Source of the DNA: Enterococcus sp. DIV0212c
GTDB lineage: Bacteria; Bacillota; Bacilli; Lactobacillales; Enterococcaceae
Direction of reading: 5' to 3'
NCBI RefSeq assembly: GCF_017377505.1
Contig: NZ_JAFREN010000026.1
Coordinates: 1 to 43,517, forward strand
DNA: 43,517 bases
In this document: positions 25,874 to 36,331 of the stretch, one piece after another
Layout of the letters: every line of letters begins with the position of its first letter
How positions within the stretch are numbered: position 1 is the stretch's first letter
Translations under genes and position numbers: made by a program
Notes under the pieces: generated by a model
Databases searched by the model: none
What the model was told of the DNA's origin: nothing
Seen by the model: the letters and a program-made list of their open reading frames with translations, nothing else

Positions 25874-26110
25874 TCACCAATGACCAACAGGACAGTTCTT
25901 ATCTGATAAACTAGCACGAAATTCAAAAAAACAACCGCATTTTGAACAAGTATGAGCAACTCTAAAAGGGCATGTCTCACATAATTTTATTCGTTTTTCT
26001 TTCGTTTGTTCTTCAGCCAAGTTCGTTTCAACAAGTAATTGTTCCTCAATCAACTGCTTTACGTTCAGATTTGCAGCAGATCCTTTGATTTCACAACCAA
26101 TACAACTCAT
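25874..26110 (-). CDS. Small cysteine-rich protein (DUF6171-like, probable zinc binder)
   Basis: 78 residues with a regular Cys pattern: C-I-G-C at the N terminus, CETC, then CSKCGC and a final NCPVGHW. This suggests one or two zinc sites. I recognise it, with moderate confidence, as the DUF6171 type; function is unknown. It starts 3 bases after the GH51 gene stop, so it is translated as the last gene of module 2. Cytosolic, no signal peptide. Why it ends an arabinan operon is unclear. Confidence 0.7.
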   Translation of the reverse strand: MSCIGCEIKGSAANLNVKQLIEEQLLVETNLAEEQTKEKRIKLCETCPFRVAHTCSKCGCFFEFRASLSDKNCPVGHW

Positions 26111-26113
26111 CAG

Positions 26114-27553
26114 CTATTCAACTACAAGCGTAACAACAGACATCGGTGGAACTATAGCTCTAAGTGTTGTCCCCGTTATCGATAGGTCCTCAAATATTTT
26201 AATCGCAATCGTTTCTGGGTGATCAAAATCATTGTGAGCATCCATTGTTTCTGCTGTAATATAACTTGCATCTACCAGCGTTAAATCAGTGTTTCCGTCA
26301 AAATAAAGTTCTTCTGATTCTGTTAATGAAAAATTACAGATAGAAATTGTCAATTTCTCCGCTTTTTTAGAAATTGTATAAGAGATTGATTCCTTTTCAT
26401 CTCCATAACTATCGATCAATTCTCCATCTTGATGATTTTTGTACAAATCAAACACATGATAAGTTGGTGTTTTAACCATTTGATTTCCGTCTGTTACTAA
26501 CATTGCTTGGAGTACATTGACCGTTTGTGCGATATTAGCCATGTGTACACGGTCAGCATGTTTATGGAAAATATTCAATGTGACCGCTGCAACCATTGCA
26601 TCTCTGATCGTATTTTGTTGATAAAGAAAACCTGGGTTTGTTCCTGGTTCTACTGCTAACCAAGAACCCCACTCATCTACAATCAAACCAATACGTTTTT
26701 CAGGGTCATATTTATCCATAATCGTGCTATGCTTCGTAATCAATTCATCCATTTTTTGAGCACTAGCGATTAATGACCACCATTGTTCCTCTGGAAAATT
26801 TAATGCTGGACCTTTATCTTCCCAAGCACCTGTTAAAGCATAATGATGCAAACTAATTCCGTCCATAAAAGGCGAAGCAATTTTCATTACTTGCTCCGTC
26901 CAATTGTAATCATCAATATTAGGACCGCAAGCAATTTTATAGATTTTTTCTTCACCGTATTGTCTGACATATGTTTGATAGCGACGATACAGATCCGCAT
27001 AATATTCAGGCCGCATATTTCCACCACAGCCCCAGCTTTCATTTCCTACACCGAAAAAGGCAACTTTCCAAGGCTGTTCCCGATGATTTTCTTTTCTTAA
27101 ATTGGCCATAGGTGACTCACCATCCATAGTCATATATTCGACCCATTCTTGCATTTCTTGAACGGTGCCACTCCCCACATTGCCGTTGATGTACACTTCA
27201 CAGCCTAGTTGTTCGGCCAACTCAAAAAACTCGTGTGTGCCAAAATGATTATTTTCTGTCAATCCGCCCCAATGGGTATTGACCATTTTCTTACGCGTTT
27301 TTTTTGGTCCGATACCGTCTTTCCAATGATATTCATCAGCAAAACACCCTCCTGGCCAACGTAAAACTGGTACTTGAATATTTTTTAGTGCAGCTACTAC
27401 ATCTGTTCTTATCCCATGTTTATTTGGAATTGATGAACTTTCCCCTACCCAAATCCCTTCATAAATACAGCGACCTAAATGTTCGGCAAATTGACCATAA
27501 ATATACTTGCTGATTTTAGTGCCTGATTTATTGGGTGTCATGATAATCTTCAT
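26114..27553 (-). CDS. GH51 alpha-L-arabinofuranosidase, divergent third paralog (module 2)
   Basis: A cytosolic arabinofuranosidase of 479 residues. Glu172 in [11 protein letters not shown] (acid/base) and Glu294 in VDEWGSW (nucleophile) are present. The N-terminal [17 protein letters not shown] and [13 protein letters not shown] place it in another GH51 branch from the two paralogs at 19247 and 32751, so a different linkage or substrate preference is likely. Start choice: AAAGGA is about 9 bases before the ATG at 27553; starts further upstream overlap that site. It lies between the endo-arabinanase gene and the small Cys-rich gene. Confidence 0.92.
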   Translation of the reverse strand: MKIIMTPNKSGTKISKYIYGQFAEHLGRCIYEGIWVGESSSIPNKHGIRTDVVAALKNIQVPVLRWPGGCFADEYHWKDGIGPKKTRKKMVNTHWGGLTENNHFGTHEFFELAEQLGCEVYINGNVGSGTVQEMQEWVEYMTMDGESPMANLRKENHREQPWKVAFFGVGNESWGCGGNMRPEYYADLYRRYQTYVRQYGEEKIYKIACGPNIDDYNWTEQVMKIASPFMDGISLHHYALTGAWEDKGPALNFPEEQWWSLIASAQKMDELITKHSTIMDKYDPEKRIGLIVDEWGSWLAVEPGTNPGFLYQQNTIRDAMVAAVTLNIFHKHADRVHMANIAQTVNVLQAMLVTDGNQMVKTPTYHVFDLYKNHQDGELIDSYGDEKESISYTISKKAEKLTISICNFSLTESEELYFDGNTDLTLVDASYITAETMDAHNDFDHPETIAIKIFEDLSITGTTLRAIVPPMSVVTLVVE

Positions 27554-27576
27554 TTTATTCATCCTTTGCATTGGCT

Positions 27577-29181
27577 TTATTTTTTACTGCCCCAAATTGT
27601 TTCGTTATTATTGCCGATTGCTGAAAAAGTCACGACAATTTTAGCATTGGCGCTCTCATCGTTTTGTTTCGTCAAAATGCCTGTATAGGTTACACCATTG
27701 ATCAATAACTGAATACCCGACCTTGCTGAAGTTTGCTTCCAGGTTCCGTTAATAGCACCCGTTATTTTCCCATCTGCCGTTAATTGGATCGTTTTTGTTG
27801 GTAAAACGGTTGTACCGTTATCGGTTCCATGCTGAATAAACTGATAGGAACCAGCAATTTCTGAAGCAGCAACGGTTCTTGATTCCCCTTTTCGATATTC
27901 GTAAGGTGTAACGACTGGCCAGCCAGCTTCATTCATATACATAGTATGAATCCTCACTTCATGATTTTCCGCTCCTGTATTAAATCTTGTGTGATAAGCT
28001 AAATACCATTGCCCATTTTGACTGATGATCGCTGAATTATGTCCTTGTGCTTTGTACGCCGTTGACAGCTGTTCAAATTGGTAATTACCCATTACTTTTA
28101 CACCGTAATTGCTGTTAATTGAATCTTTTGTGAAAATCGGTGTATTTCCGTTGGCATCAACATATGGCCCATCTGGATTTTTAGAACGGAATAAACGCAT
28201 ATTATACCCTCCGTCAGCAAATAATCCACCGTAGGTTTCAAATAAATAATAATAACCAACAGATCGATCATACACAATAAAAGGTCCCTCACCAGATTGG
28301 TGATAGCCTCCTGCTAATTTCACACCAAAATAACGATCGATCGGCTGTCCTGATGTTTTAACGGAATCCTTGCCAGGATATATTGGATTGCCTGTTTTTT
28401 GATCGATTTCTAACAGAAAAATCCCGCCTGACCATGAACCGTACGTCATCCATAATTTTCCATTTTGATCATGGAAAAGAGCTGGATCGATCGCATTTGG
28501 CGCATAATCAGTATTGTATGTTAGACCGTTATCTTTGCTCCAATTTTGACTATATCCAGAGACTTTGCCATTGTTAATCAACTGACTCACGTTGGTATTT
28601 TGATAATTTGTATTACGAGTACTGCCATCGGTGGAATCTTTTTCGGTAAAACCAGAATAAACAATCGTATTCCCATACGTATAAGGTCCTTCAATCGTTT
28701 TAGAAACAGCATATCCAATACAAGAACGGCGCCATGTAGAAGAAGTTGAATAATAATACATATATGCACCTTTATCACCATTTGACCATTCGTACTTTTC
28801 ATTCCATATCACATCAGGTGCCCAAATCGCATAACCGCCTTTTGAATTTGCATCATCATAGCCAGCCCATTTGAATGATTCTTTCAAGTTTTCTTTTAAA
28901 TTCCCCAACATCAAATTATTACTTGGATTTTCGTATTCCGTCGTAAAAGGAATATCCCAAGTTTGAAAATTGATCGTTTTCGCTTGAGCTAAGTGACTGC
29001 CAAAAATATAAAAGGTTTCTTTACCATCTTTAACGATGGAAGTAATCGATGGATCGTGTACAGAAACTCTACCAGCAGAGTGCGTTTGCCATGCTTGAGC
29101 GGATGCTTCACTTACTCGCCAATTACTCAAGATAAGCCCACTTAGAGCAACAAAAATCACGCCAAATACCATTTTTTTCAT
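27577..29181 (-). CDS. Secreted GH43 endo-alpha-1,5-L-arabinanase (AbnB-like)
   Basis: Extracellular depolymerase of arabinan, the entry enzyme for the whole system. An N-terminal signal peptide (about 1-30, ending SEASAQA) is followed by the GH43 propeller with Asp43 in VHDPS, Asp232 in AIDPALF and Glu298 in SGEGPF. A C-terminal beta-rich module (about 425-534) resembles the extra domain of Bacillus AbnB-type enzymes. There is no lipobox and no LPXTG motif, so it is probably released. RBS GAAGGAA precedes the ATG. It sits inside module 2 between the membrane protein and the third GH51. Confidence 0.9.
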   Translation of the reverse strand: MKKMVFGVIFVALSGLILSNWRVSEASAQAWQTHSAGRVSVHDPSITSIVKDGKETFYIFGSHLAQAKTINFQTWDIPFTTEYENPSNNLMLGNLKENLKESFKWAGYDDANSKGGYAIWAPDVIWNEKYEWSNGDKGAYMYYYSTSSTWRRSCIGYAVSKTIEGPYTYGNTIVYSGFTEKDSTDGSTRNTNYQNTNVSQLINNGKVSGYSQNWSKDNGLTYNTDYAPNAIDPALFHDQNGKLWMTYGSWSGGIFLLEIDQKTGNPIYPGKDSVKTSGQPIDRYFGVKLAGGYHQSGEGPFIVYDRSVGYYYLFETYGGLFADGGYNMRLFRSKNPDGPYVDANGNTPIFTKDSINSNYGVKVMGNYQFEQLSTAYKAQGHNSAIISQNGQWYLAYHTRFNTGAENHEVRIHTMYMNEAGWPVVTPYEYRKGESRTVAASEIAGSYQFIQHGTDNGTTVLPTKTIQLTADGKITGAINGTWKQTSARSGIQLLINGVTYTGILTKQNDESANAKIVVTFSAIGNNNETIWGSKK

Positions 29182-29201
29182 TTGAATTCCTTCTTTCCTT
29201 T

Positions 29202-29621
29202 TTAGTCAGCACATGATTGTTGTTGAATCATCATGCGAATTGCTTTATTTTTTGAACAATACAACACACTTGCAACTAAATAAAAAACAAGACCGATCAA
29301 GTCAAAAGATAGCAATTGAATACCTGTCACGATCCATAGCCAAACAATGACCTTTTGATTGATTTGATTTCCCTTCAAATTTTTCGCAACAAATAGATTA
29401 ATGACCCCGATTATTAACATAAGTAATCCAAAAATCATGATCACTTTGGTAATGGAATCCACCATCGTACTGTTAACATAGGTTAGCTGGTGATTTTTTT
29501 CTAAAGCTTGGATGCCAGACTTTTTAAACCACGAAGAATAGCCTACAATCGTACAACTAGCTGTAAAAATATTCCAAATAGCACCACAATACACTAGTAT
29601 TTTCTCTATATTTCTGTTCAT
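29202..29621 (-). CDS. Small four-helix membrane protein of unknown function
   Basis: About 139 residues with four hydrophobic segments (GAIWNIFTASCTIVG, VIMIFGLLMLIIGVINLF, VIVWLWIVTGIQLLSFDLIG and LVFYLVASVLYC). I do not recognise a family. It sits right after the module 2 permeases, the same relative place as the YesL-like gene in module 1, so it may be linked to transport. Start: ATG at 29621 with AGGTGA upstream; a GTG four codons earlier (29633), immediately after the permease stop, is the alternative. Confidence 0.65.
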   Translation of the reverse strand: MNRNIEKILVYCGAIWNIFTASCTIVGYSSWFKKSGIQALEKNHQLTYVNSTMVDSITKVIMIFGLLMLIIGVINLFVAKNLKGNQINQKVIVWLWIVTGIQLLSFDLIGLVFYLVASVLYCSKNKAIRMMIQQQSCAD

Positions 29622-29633
29622 CTGAATATTCAC

Positions 29634-30479
29634 CTAGCCCTTCACACCAGCGTTTAAATTCATAGACTGGACAAAATACTTTTGAGCAAATAAAAACAAT
29701 AGCATCGTTGGAATTATCGCTAAAAATGCCGAGCCCATCAATTGACCGATCATTCGATAATTTCCATAAATATCCTGCAACAATAATAAACCTGCTGTGA
29801 TCGGCATTTTTTCAACATCGCTATAAACGATCACCGGCCATAAAAAATCATTCCAAGAACCTGTGAAAGAAAATAATCCCGTCACGATCAATACAGGTTT
29901 GATCATTGGCAAAATGATACGAGAATAAATCGTAAATTCTCCTGCCCCATCGACTCGTGCAGATTCATCAAATTCTTTTGGAATCCCTTTCATAAATTGT
30001 CTAACTAAAAAGATATTCCCCATCCCAGCAAGTCCAGGAATGATCATCGCTAAAGGCGAATTGACCCAACCAAAAGTTTCGATGATTTTATATGATGGAA
30101 TCAAATTCACAACACCTGGAAACATTGAAATGCCTAACAATAAAAAGAATAGCTGATCGCGATATTTAAACCGTAACCTTGAATAGCCATATGCTGTTAA
30201 AGAAACAACGATCACAACTAAAATCGTATGGCTAACTGCTATGAACAGCGAATTACCTAACCATTGTAAAATCGGAGCTGTCGAAGTATTTTCTAAAATC
30301 GCTATGTAATTATCCACGATCCAGTCAACTGGCAACAAACGAAAACCAGAAGAAACTACCTCACTTTGAGAACGAAATGACGTCATCAAACCAAAAATAA
30401 TCGGCACGATCCAAATAACACAAAGAACACTTAAAAATAGATAGGCGAGCCATTTGCTGATAGTTCCATTTTTTTTCAT
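29634..30479 (-). CDS. ABC sugar permease, MalG/AraQ type (module 2)
   Basis: One of two membrane subunits of the second CUT1 importer. 281 residues, six predicted helices, EAA loop ESARVDGAGEFTIYSRIILP, tail QKYFVQSMNLNAGVKG. RBS TAGGAGGGG precedes the ATG. It is 12 bases downstream of its partner and homologous to the module 1 gene at 21387-22277, supporting duplication of the transport unit followed by divergence. Confidence 0.9.
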   Translation of the reverse strand: MKKNGTISKWLAYLFLSVLCVIWIVPIIFGLMTSFRSQSEVVSSGFRLLPVDWIVDNYIAILENTSTAPILQWLGNSLFIAVSHTILVVIVVSLTAYGYSRLRFKYRDQLFFLLLGISMFPGVVNLIPSYKIIETFGWVNSPLAMIIPGLAGMGNIFLVRQFMKGIPKEFDESARVDGAGEFTIYSRIILPMIKPVLIVTGLFSFTGSWNDFLWPVIVYSDVEKMPITAGLLLLQDIYGNYRMIGQLMGSAFLAIIPTMLLFLFAQKYFVQSMNLNAGVKG

Positions 30480-30491
30480 TTCTTTCCCCTC

Positions 30492-31370
30492 CTAATCCGC
30501 ATTTTTGTTCATGATGTAATATTGAAAACCGGAAATAACTAAAATGATCAAGCCTAAAAGCACCGCCATCGCAGAGGCCATCCCAGCAATTGATTCACCA
30601 TGCCCAAACGCAAGTGTGCGAATATACATCATCAAGACATGTGTACTTTGTTTAGGTCCACCTTTGGTCATCATCAACGGTTGGGCAAAAACATTAAAAC
30701 ACCCAGCTGTCGTCATGACTAACGTATAAATCAAAGGAAACTTGATCGATGGCAATGTGATATTCACAAATTTTCGAAAAGAACCAGCTCCATCGATTTC
30801 AGCGGACTCATATAAATCCGGAGAAATTCCAGCAATCGCTGCCCGATAAATGATCATATTTCCACCAATACCACCCCATAAACTCACGATGATAACTAAA
30901 AACCAAGCAAATGGCTGCTCAGAGGCCCACGAAATATTTAACCCAAATAAATTATTGACGATCCCAAGTTTTGAATGAAACATCAACGACCAAATCAGCG
31001 CAGCAGCTGAGATCGAAACAAGTCCTGGAATATACAAAATCCCTTGAAACACACTTTTGAAGCGAACGTTTTTATTTTCTAGCGCAACAGAAATCAACAA
31101 AGGAATCAGAATCAGCAACGGCACCATTAAAATTACGTACAACAAAGTATTTTTTAATCCATTAGTAAATTGAAAATGAAACGTAGAGGACTCATCAAAC
31201 AGAAGTGTTTTGTAATTATCTAAACCCACCCACTGCGGATCTCCAACTAAATTCCATTTTGTAAAAGAGGCATAAATCCCATAAATGGTTGGCAGACAAA
31301 TAAAAACAAAAAATAATAACAAATGTGGTCCAATATATAAAATCGGCTTTAGATTTGCCTTTTTTTTCAT
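30492..31370 (-). CDS. ABC sugar permease, MalF/AraP type (module 2)
   Basis: Partner permease of the second importer. 292 residues, about six helices, EAA-like loop ESAEIDGAGSFRKFVNITLP. RBS AAAGGAG precedes the ATG. A 116-base gap with a hairpin separates it from the binding-protein gene, mirroring module 1. Confidence 0.9.
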   Translation of the reverse strand: MKKKANLKPILYIGPHLLLFFVFICLPTIYGIYASFTKWNLVGDPQWVGLDNYKTLLFDESSTFHFQFTNGLKNTLLYVILMVPLLILIPLLISVALENKNVRFKSVFQGILYIPGLVSISAAALIWSLMFHSKLGIVNNLFGLNISWASEQPFAWFLVIIVSLWGGIGGNMIIYRAAIAGISPDLYESAEIDGAGSFRKFVNITLPSIKFPLIYTLVMTTAGCFNVFAQPLMMTKGGPKQSTHVLMMYIRTLAFGHGESIAGMASAMAVLLGLIILVISGFQYYIMNKNAD

Positions 31371-31406
31371 AGTAAAAATACTCCTTTCTTTGAGAAAAGA
31401 TAGAAA

Positions 31407-31446
31407 AGCAACTCTTAAAAACGACTAGAAAAAATCAAGAGCTGCT
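31407..31446 (-). other. Intercistronic hairpin after the module 2 binding-protein gene
   Basis: 31407-31416 (AGCAACTCTT) pairs with 31437-31446. The one mismatch becomes a G-U pair in the leftward RNA. Position matches the 23242-23288 hairpin of module 1, suggesting the same job in setting the binding-protein to permease ratio. Confidence 0.5.
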
Positions 31447-31486
31447 CCATTTTTAGATACCAGTTTAGTTCATACAATAAATAAAC

Positions 31487-32734
31487 TTATTTTTCTTCAC
31501 TACTATCGCCTTCAGCAATCTTATCTTCTACAAATTTCTGCATTGTTGTTAAACCTTCATCAATACTTGTTTCACCATAAATAATATCTAATCCATACGT
31601 ATCAAGCGCTTCTTGAATATACGGATAATATTCATAGGTAAAAATATGCAGCGAATCTAGTTCTTTTGGATTTGAAGTAAAGTAAGATTGCTTATAGTCT
31701 TTAAATTCTGGGCTTTCAACGACTTCTTTACTCGCCACGATTTGTCCTGCTTTCGCCCATTCGATTGAATGCTCACGAACATATTCCAAAAACTCTGCGA
31801 TGCCTTTTTCTTTTTCATCTGTTCTTGCTTCATTTTTAAGCATTGAAAACATATGTGAAGAGGCTCTGTTAGTGAATTTATCAGGAGAAAAAGCATAAAT
31901 ATTGGTTACGCCGTAATTCAACCCATCCACTTCATCATGAGCTGTTGAGGTCCACGTTCCATCTGTCGAAAACAAGACATTCCCTGATTGAAACATTAAA
32001 TACCCATCTTCGCCATTTGGTGTCATCAGTCCTGCATCGACAATTTTTTTGATTGACTCCAATGCTTGTTTCATTTCAGGTGTATTAACTGCTGGTTGAC
32101 CATCTTTTTGAATATCACCGTTCAAATTGATTACCTCAGCTAAAATCACCCAAGAAAGCAAGGCATTATTTACTAGATAATCCTCTTCATCTAGCTTGCC
32201 TTTTAACGACATCATTTCATCAAAGGTTACGACATCATCATCTAAGAAATGCTCAGCGCCATATTTTTTTAATAAATCCTTGTTATAATACATCGCACTT
32301 GAATGAATATCTAAAGGCACTGTATATTGAATATTTTCTACGGAACCAGCCGACCAAGCTTGGGGAAGATAATTTTCAGCTTTGATTTCTTTCTTTTCTT
32401 TTAGGACGTCAGTCATTGGCTCTAACATATCTGCTTTGACAAAACCTGGCACACGATCTGCGTGGATCAACGTTAAGTCTGGAATATCTTTTTTAGAATT
32501 CAGCACAGTATAAATTTTCGTATACATATCAGATGTGACTACTGACTTCACAGGAAATTCAGGTTCAGTTTTATTATAAGCTTTGACCATGTTATCCATG
32601 TAAGCCCCATCGTCTCCTGTCAAAGGATTCCAAAAAACGATTGTATTGGGATCTTCCTTTTCCCCACAAGCTGCTAACAATATACTAGCTGACAAAGCAA
32701 TGACACCTAAACGAATCCATTTTTTTAAGTTCAT
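31487..32734 (-). CDS. Sugar-binding lipoprotein of an ABC importer (module 2)
   Basis: A family 1 solute-binding lipoprotein of 415 residues from the ATG at 32734. The lipobox is LLAACGEKE with the lipidated Cys at about 23. Typical binding-protein features are FWNPLTGDDGAYMDNMVKAY, LYMFQSG-like MFQSGNVLFSTDGTWT and an acidic C-terminal tail. Start choice: AAAGGAGAG precedes this ATG by about 6 bases; a longer start would overlap the GH51 gene. It differs clearly from the module 1 binding protein, so the two importers may take different oligosaccharides. Confidence 0.88.
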   Translation of the reverse strand: MNLKKWIRLGVIALSASILLAACGEKEDPNTIVFWNPLTGDDGAYMDNMVKAYNKTEPEFPVKSVVTSDMYTKIYTVLNSKKDIPDLTLIHADRVPGFVKADMLEPMTDVLKEKKEIKAENYLPQAWSAGSVENIQYTVPLDIHSSAMYYNKDLLKKYGAEHFLDDDVVTFDEMMSLKGKLDEEDYLVNNALLSWVILAEVINLNGDIQKDGQPAVNTPEMKQALESIKKIVDAGLMTPNGEDGYLMFQSGNVLFSTDGTWTSTAHDEVDGLNYGVTNIYAFSPDKFTNRASSHMFSMLKNEARTDEKEKGIAEFLEYVREHSIEWAKAGQIVASKEVVESPEFKDYKQSYFTSNPKELDSLHIFTYEYYPYIQEALDTYGLDIIYGETSIDEGLTTMQKFVEDKIAEGDSSEEK

Positions 32735-32750
32735 CTTTATCTCTCCTTTT

Positions 32751-34253
<1,503 letters not shown>

Positions 34254-34274
34254 TCATTATTTATTTACAAACAA

Positions 34275-34303
34275 ATAATAATCCATTTTGAAATCGCTGT
34301 CAA
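34275..34303 (-). promoter_or_regulatory. Module 2 operon promoter
   Basis: Read leftward: TTGACA (34298-34303), 17-base spacer, TATTAT (34275-34280). Boxes and spacing are identical to those of the module 1 promoter. The expected transcription start is about 25 bases before the GH51 start codon. Confidence 0.88.
34288..34302. promoter_or_regulatory. cre-like (CcpA) site over the module 2 promoter
   Basis: TTGAAATCGCTGTCA matches WTGNNARCGNWWWCA at 13 of 15 positions and overlaps the -35 exactly as in module 1. The CGCTGTCA half is identical in both. Confidence 0.6.
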
Positions 34304-34386
34304 CAATATTAATATTAATAATATTCATAAATAACAAACATTAAATTAACATTATTATTAATAACGAGTAATAATAAGTTTACCTG

Positions 34387-34415
34387 TTTACACATATTTC
34401 CATATATGTTAATAT
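34387..34415 (+). promoter_or_regulatory. Promoter of regulator gene 2
   Basis: TTTACA (34387-34392), 17-base spacer, TAATAT (34410-34415), extended -10 TG. It aligns with the regulator 1 promoter. The 201-base divergent gap also holds AT-rich inverted repeats such as AATATTAATATT. Confidence 0.65.
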
Positions 34416-34445
34416 ATATATAAATATAAAATGGTGGTGGTTACT

Positions 34446-35336
34446 ATGCAACTAGAGATTTCTGAAGAAGCATTACCCGTTTATGAAGCATTGGCTAGTT
34501 CTGTCCGTATCAGGATCATCAAACTACTCGCCAAACAAAAAATGAATATCAAAGAAATCGCACATGAACTCGGATTAAGTAGTGCAATCGTCACTATGCA
34601 TATAAAAAAATTAGAAGACGCTAATATCATCAAGACCGAGAAAATAGGCCAACAAAAGATTTCAAGCCTACGCGTCGATAACATTGAAATTCACTTTCCT
34701 GAAAAAATCTTTAACGCTTTTGATACTTTAGAAACAACGATTCCTGTCGGTCATTATACCAACTACTCTGTTGAACCGACCTGTGGGTTAGCAACGGCTA
34801 CTCACTTCATTGGAAAAGTAGATGAACCAAAATATTTTATGGATCCCAGCCGAATGGAAGCTCAAATTTTGTGGTTTACCAAAGGCTACTTAGAATACCA
34901 AACACCAAATTTTCTGACGTCTGACCAAAAATTAGAAATGATCGAACTTTCTATGGAAATTTCTTCTGAGTTTCCTTTTTCTAATGATAATTGGCCTTCT
35001 GACATTACCTTTTCTCTAAATGGTATCGAGCTTGGAACTTGGACCAGTCCAGGAGACTTTGCAGATATCCGGGGCAAGTATACACCGGATTGGTATCCTG
35101 ATAATCTTAATCAGTATGGCTTATTAAAAACGATCCGTATCATGAATCATGGCACTTATATGGAAGGTGAGCCTCTCTCAGATGTAAAATTAGCTGATAT
35201 CGACGAACGAACGGATACATGGCAATTACGCATCGAAGTCAAAAATGATGCTGAAAACATCGGTGGCTGTACGTTATTTGGTAAAGATTTTGGGAATTAC
35301 AATCAAGATATCAAAGTAAAAATGTACTATAGTTAA
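34446..35336 (+). CDS. ArsR-like winged-helix regulator with large C-terminal domain (regulator 2)
   Basis: Paralog of the protein at 24831-25721 and of identical length (296 residues) from the ATG at 34446, which follows GGTGGTGG. The winged helix (about 1-85: ALASSVRIRIIKLLAKQK, ELGLSSAIVTMHIKKLE) and the C-terminal domain (PTCGLATATHFIG, DEPKYFMDP, TWTSPGDF, GGCTLFGKDFG) are highly conserved. Changes concentrate in the central stretch between the DEPKYFMDP and EFPF motifs. It is divergent from module 2, so it is the likely local regulator. Activation or repression, and the ligand (arabinose or an arabino-oligosaccharide), are inferred and not shown. Confidence 0.82.
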   Translation: MQLEISEEALPVYEALASSVRIRIIKLLAKQKMNIKEIAHELGLSSAIVTMHIKKLEDANIIKTEKIGQQKISSLRVDNIEIHFPEKIFNAFDTLETTIPVGHYTNYSVEPTCGLATATHFIGKVDEPKYFMDPSRMEAQILWFTKGYLEYQTPNFLTSDQKLEMIELSMEISSEFPFSNDNWPSDITFSLNGIELGTWTSPGDFADIRGKYTPDWYPDNLNQYGLLKTIRIMNHGTYMEGEPLSDVKLADIDERTDTWQLRIEVKNDAENIGGCTLFGKDFGNYNQDIKVKMYYS

Positions 35337-35354
35337 CCACAGGCTTAGCTCAAT

Positions 35355-35403
35355 AAAAAGAAGCAATCAAGATAGTTTTATTATCCTGATCGCTTCTTTT
35401 TTT
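35355..35403. terminator. Bidirectional terminator between regulator 2 and the ROK kinase gene
   Basis: GAAGC-ATCA-GATA pairs with TATC-TGAT-GCTTC, flanked by A5 on the left and T7 on the right. It overlaps the stop codon of the convergent kinase gene. Confidence 0.85.
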
Positions 35404-36277
35404 ATGAATACTCTAGCTCTTTTTTTGCTAATGCCAGACAACCAATCGTTCCAGGGTCATCTTCTAGTTTTGGTGTCACAATATATTGTTCTAATGGTGG
35501 TGTTTTCACATAACCATTGATCAGCTTTTCAAATTCATGATGGACTTTCGCTAACATATGGCGCTGCTTCATCACTCCTCCACCAAAAATAATCACGTCT
35601 GGCGCCAGAATTAACGTGGTATTATAGGCGGATTGGGCAATATAATAGGCTTCAATAACCCAAATTGGATCTTCTTCTGTTAATTCTTGCCCTTTTTTCC
35701 CAACTCTTTTTTCAATCGCAGGTCCAGCCGCCATTCCTTCTAAACAATCACTATGAAACGGACAGCTTCCTTCAAATTGATCTTCTGGATGACGCTTCAC
35801 GATCATATGACCCATTTCAGGATGGCTGAATCCTTCGATAAAATCCCCATTCTGAATAGCGCCCGCTCCCACACCAGTTCCAATCGTATAGTACACACAG
35901 CTAGACAATCCTTTGGCACTACCAGCCACATATTCTCCATATGCCGCCGCATTCACATCCGTTGTAAAAGCAATCGGCACATCAAATTCTTTTTTCATAG
36001 CGCCAACAATATCATAGTCCTGCCAAGCCAGTTTTGGAGTAGAAGTAATATGTCCGTAAGTAGCTGAATTTTTATGGATATTGATTGGTCCAAATGAACC
36101 GATTCCAATTGCTTTTAAGTTATATTTCTTAAAAAAGCCAATCACTAAAGTCATTGTTTCCTCAGGTGTTGTTGTGGGAAAACTAACTCTTTCAATAATT
36201 TCAAGTTGATCATTACCTATGCCGCATACAAATTTTGTGCCGCCAGCTTCAATACTGCCTAAAAACATCTCTGTCAT
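35402..36277 (-). CDS. ROK-family sugar kinase (fructokinase type)
   Basis: An ATP-dependent hexose kinase of 291 residues, cytosolic. The N-terminal phosphate motif is GSIEAGGTKFVCGIG, the catalytic Asp lies in FTTDVNAAAYGEY, and a zinc-binding stretch reads HPEDQFEGSCPFHSDCLEG, the pattern of ScrK/GmuE-type fructokinases. Start choice: AGGAG is 8 bases before the ATG at 36277; longer starts overlap it. It follows galM (54-base gap) in the same direction. Its link to arabinan use is unclear; side-chain hexoses such as galactose are a possibility. Confidence 0.85.
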   Translation of the reverse strand: MTEMFLGSIEAGGTKFVCGIGNDQLEIIERVSFPTTTPEETMTLVIGFFKKYNLKAIGIGSFGPINIHKNSATYGHITSTPKLAWQDYDIVGAMKKEFDVPIAFTTDVNAAAYGEYVAGSAKGLSSCVYYTIGTGVGAGAIQNGDFIEGFSHPEMGHMIVKRHPEDQFEGSCPFHSDCLEGMAAGPAIEKRVGKKGQELTEEDPIWVIEAYYIAQSAYNTTLILAPDVIIFGGGVMKQRHMLAKVHHEFEKLINGYVKTPPLEQYIVTPKLEDDPGTIGCLALAKKELEYS

Positions 36278-36331
36278 TTGTGTCACTCCTAAGTATATTT
36301 TATCCATCAATTACGTAAAATCATAAATGCT

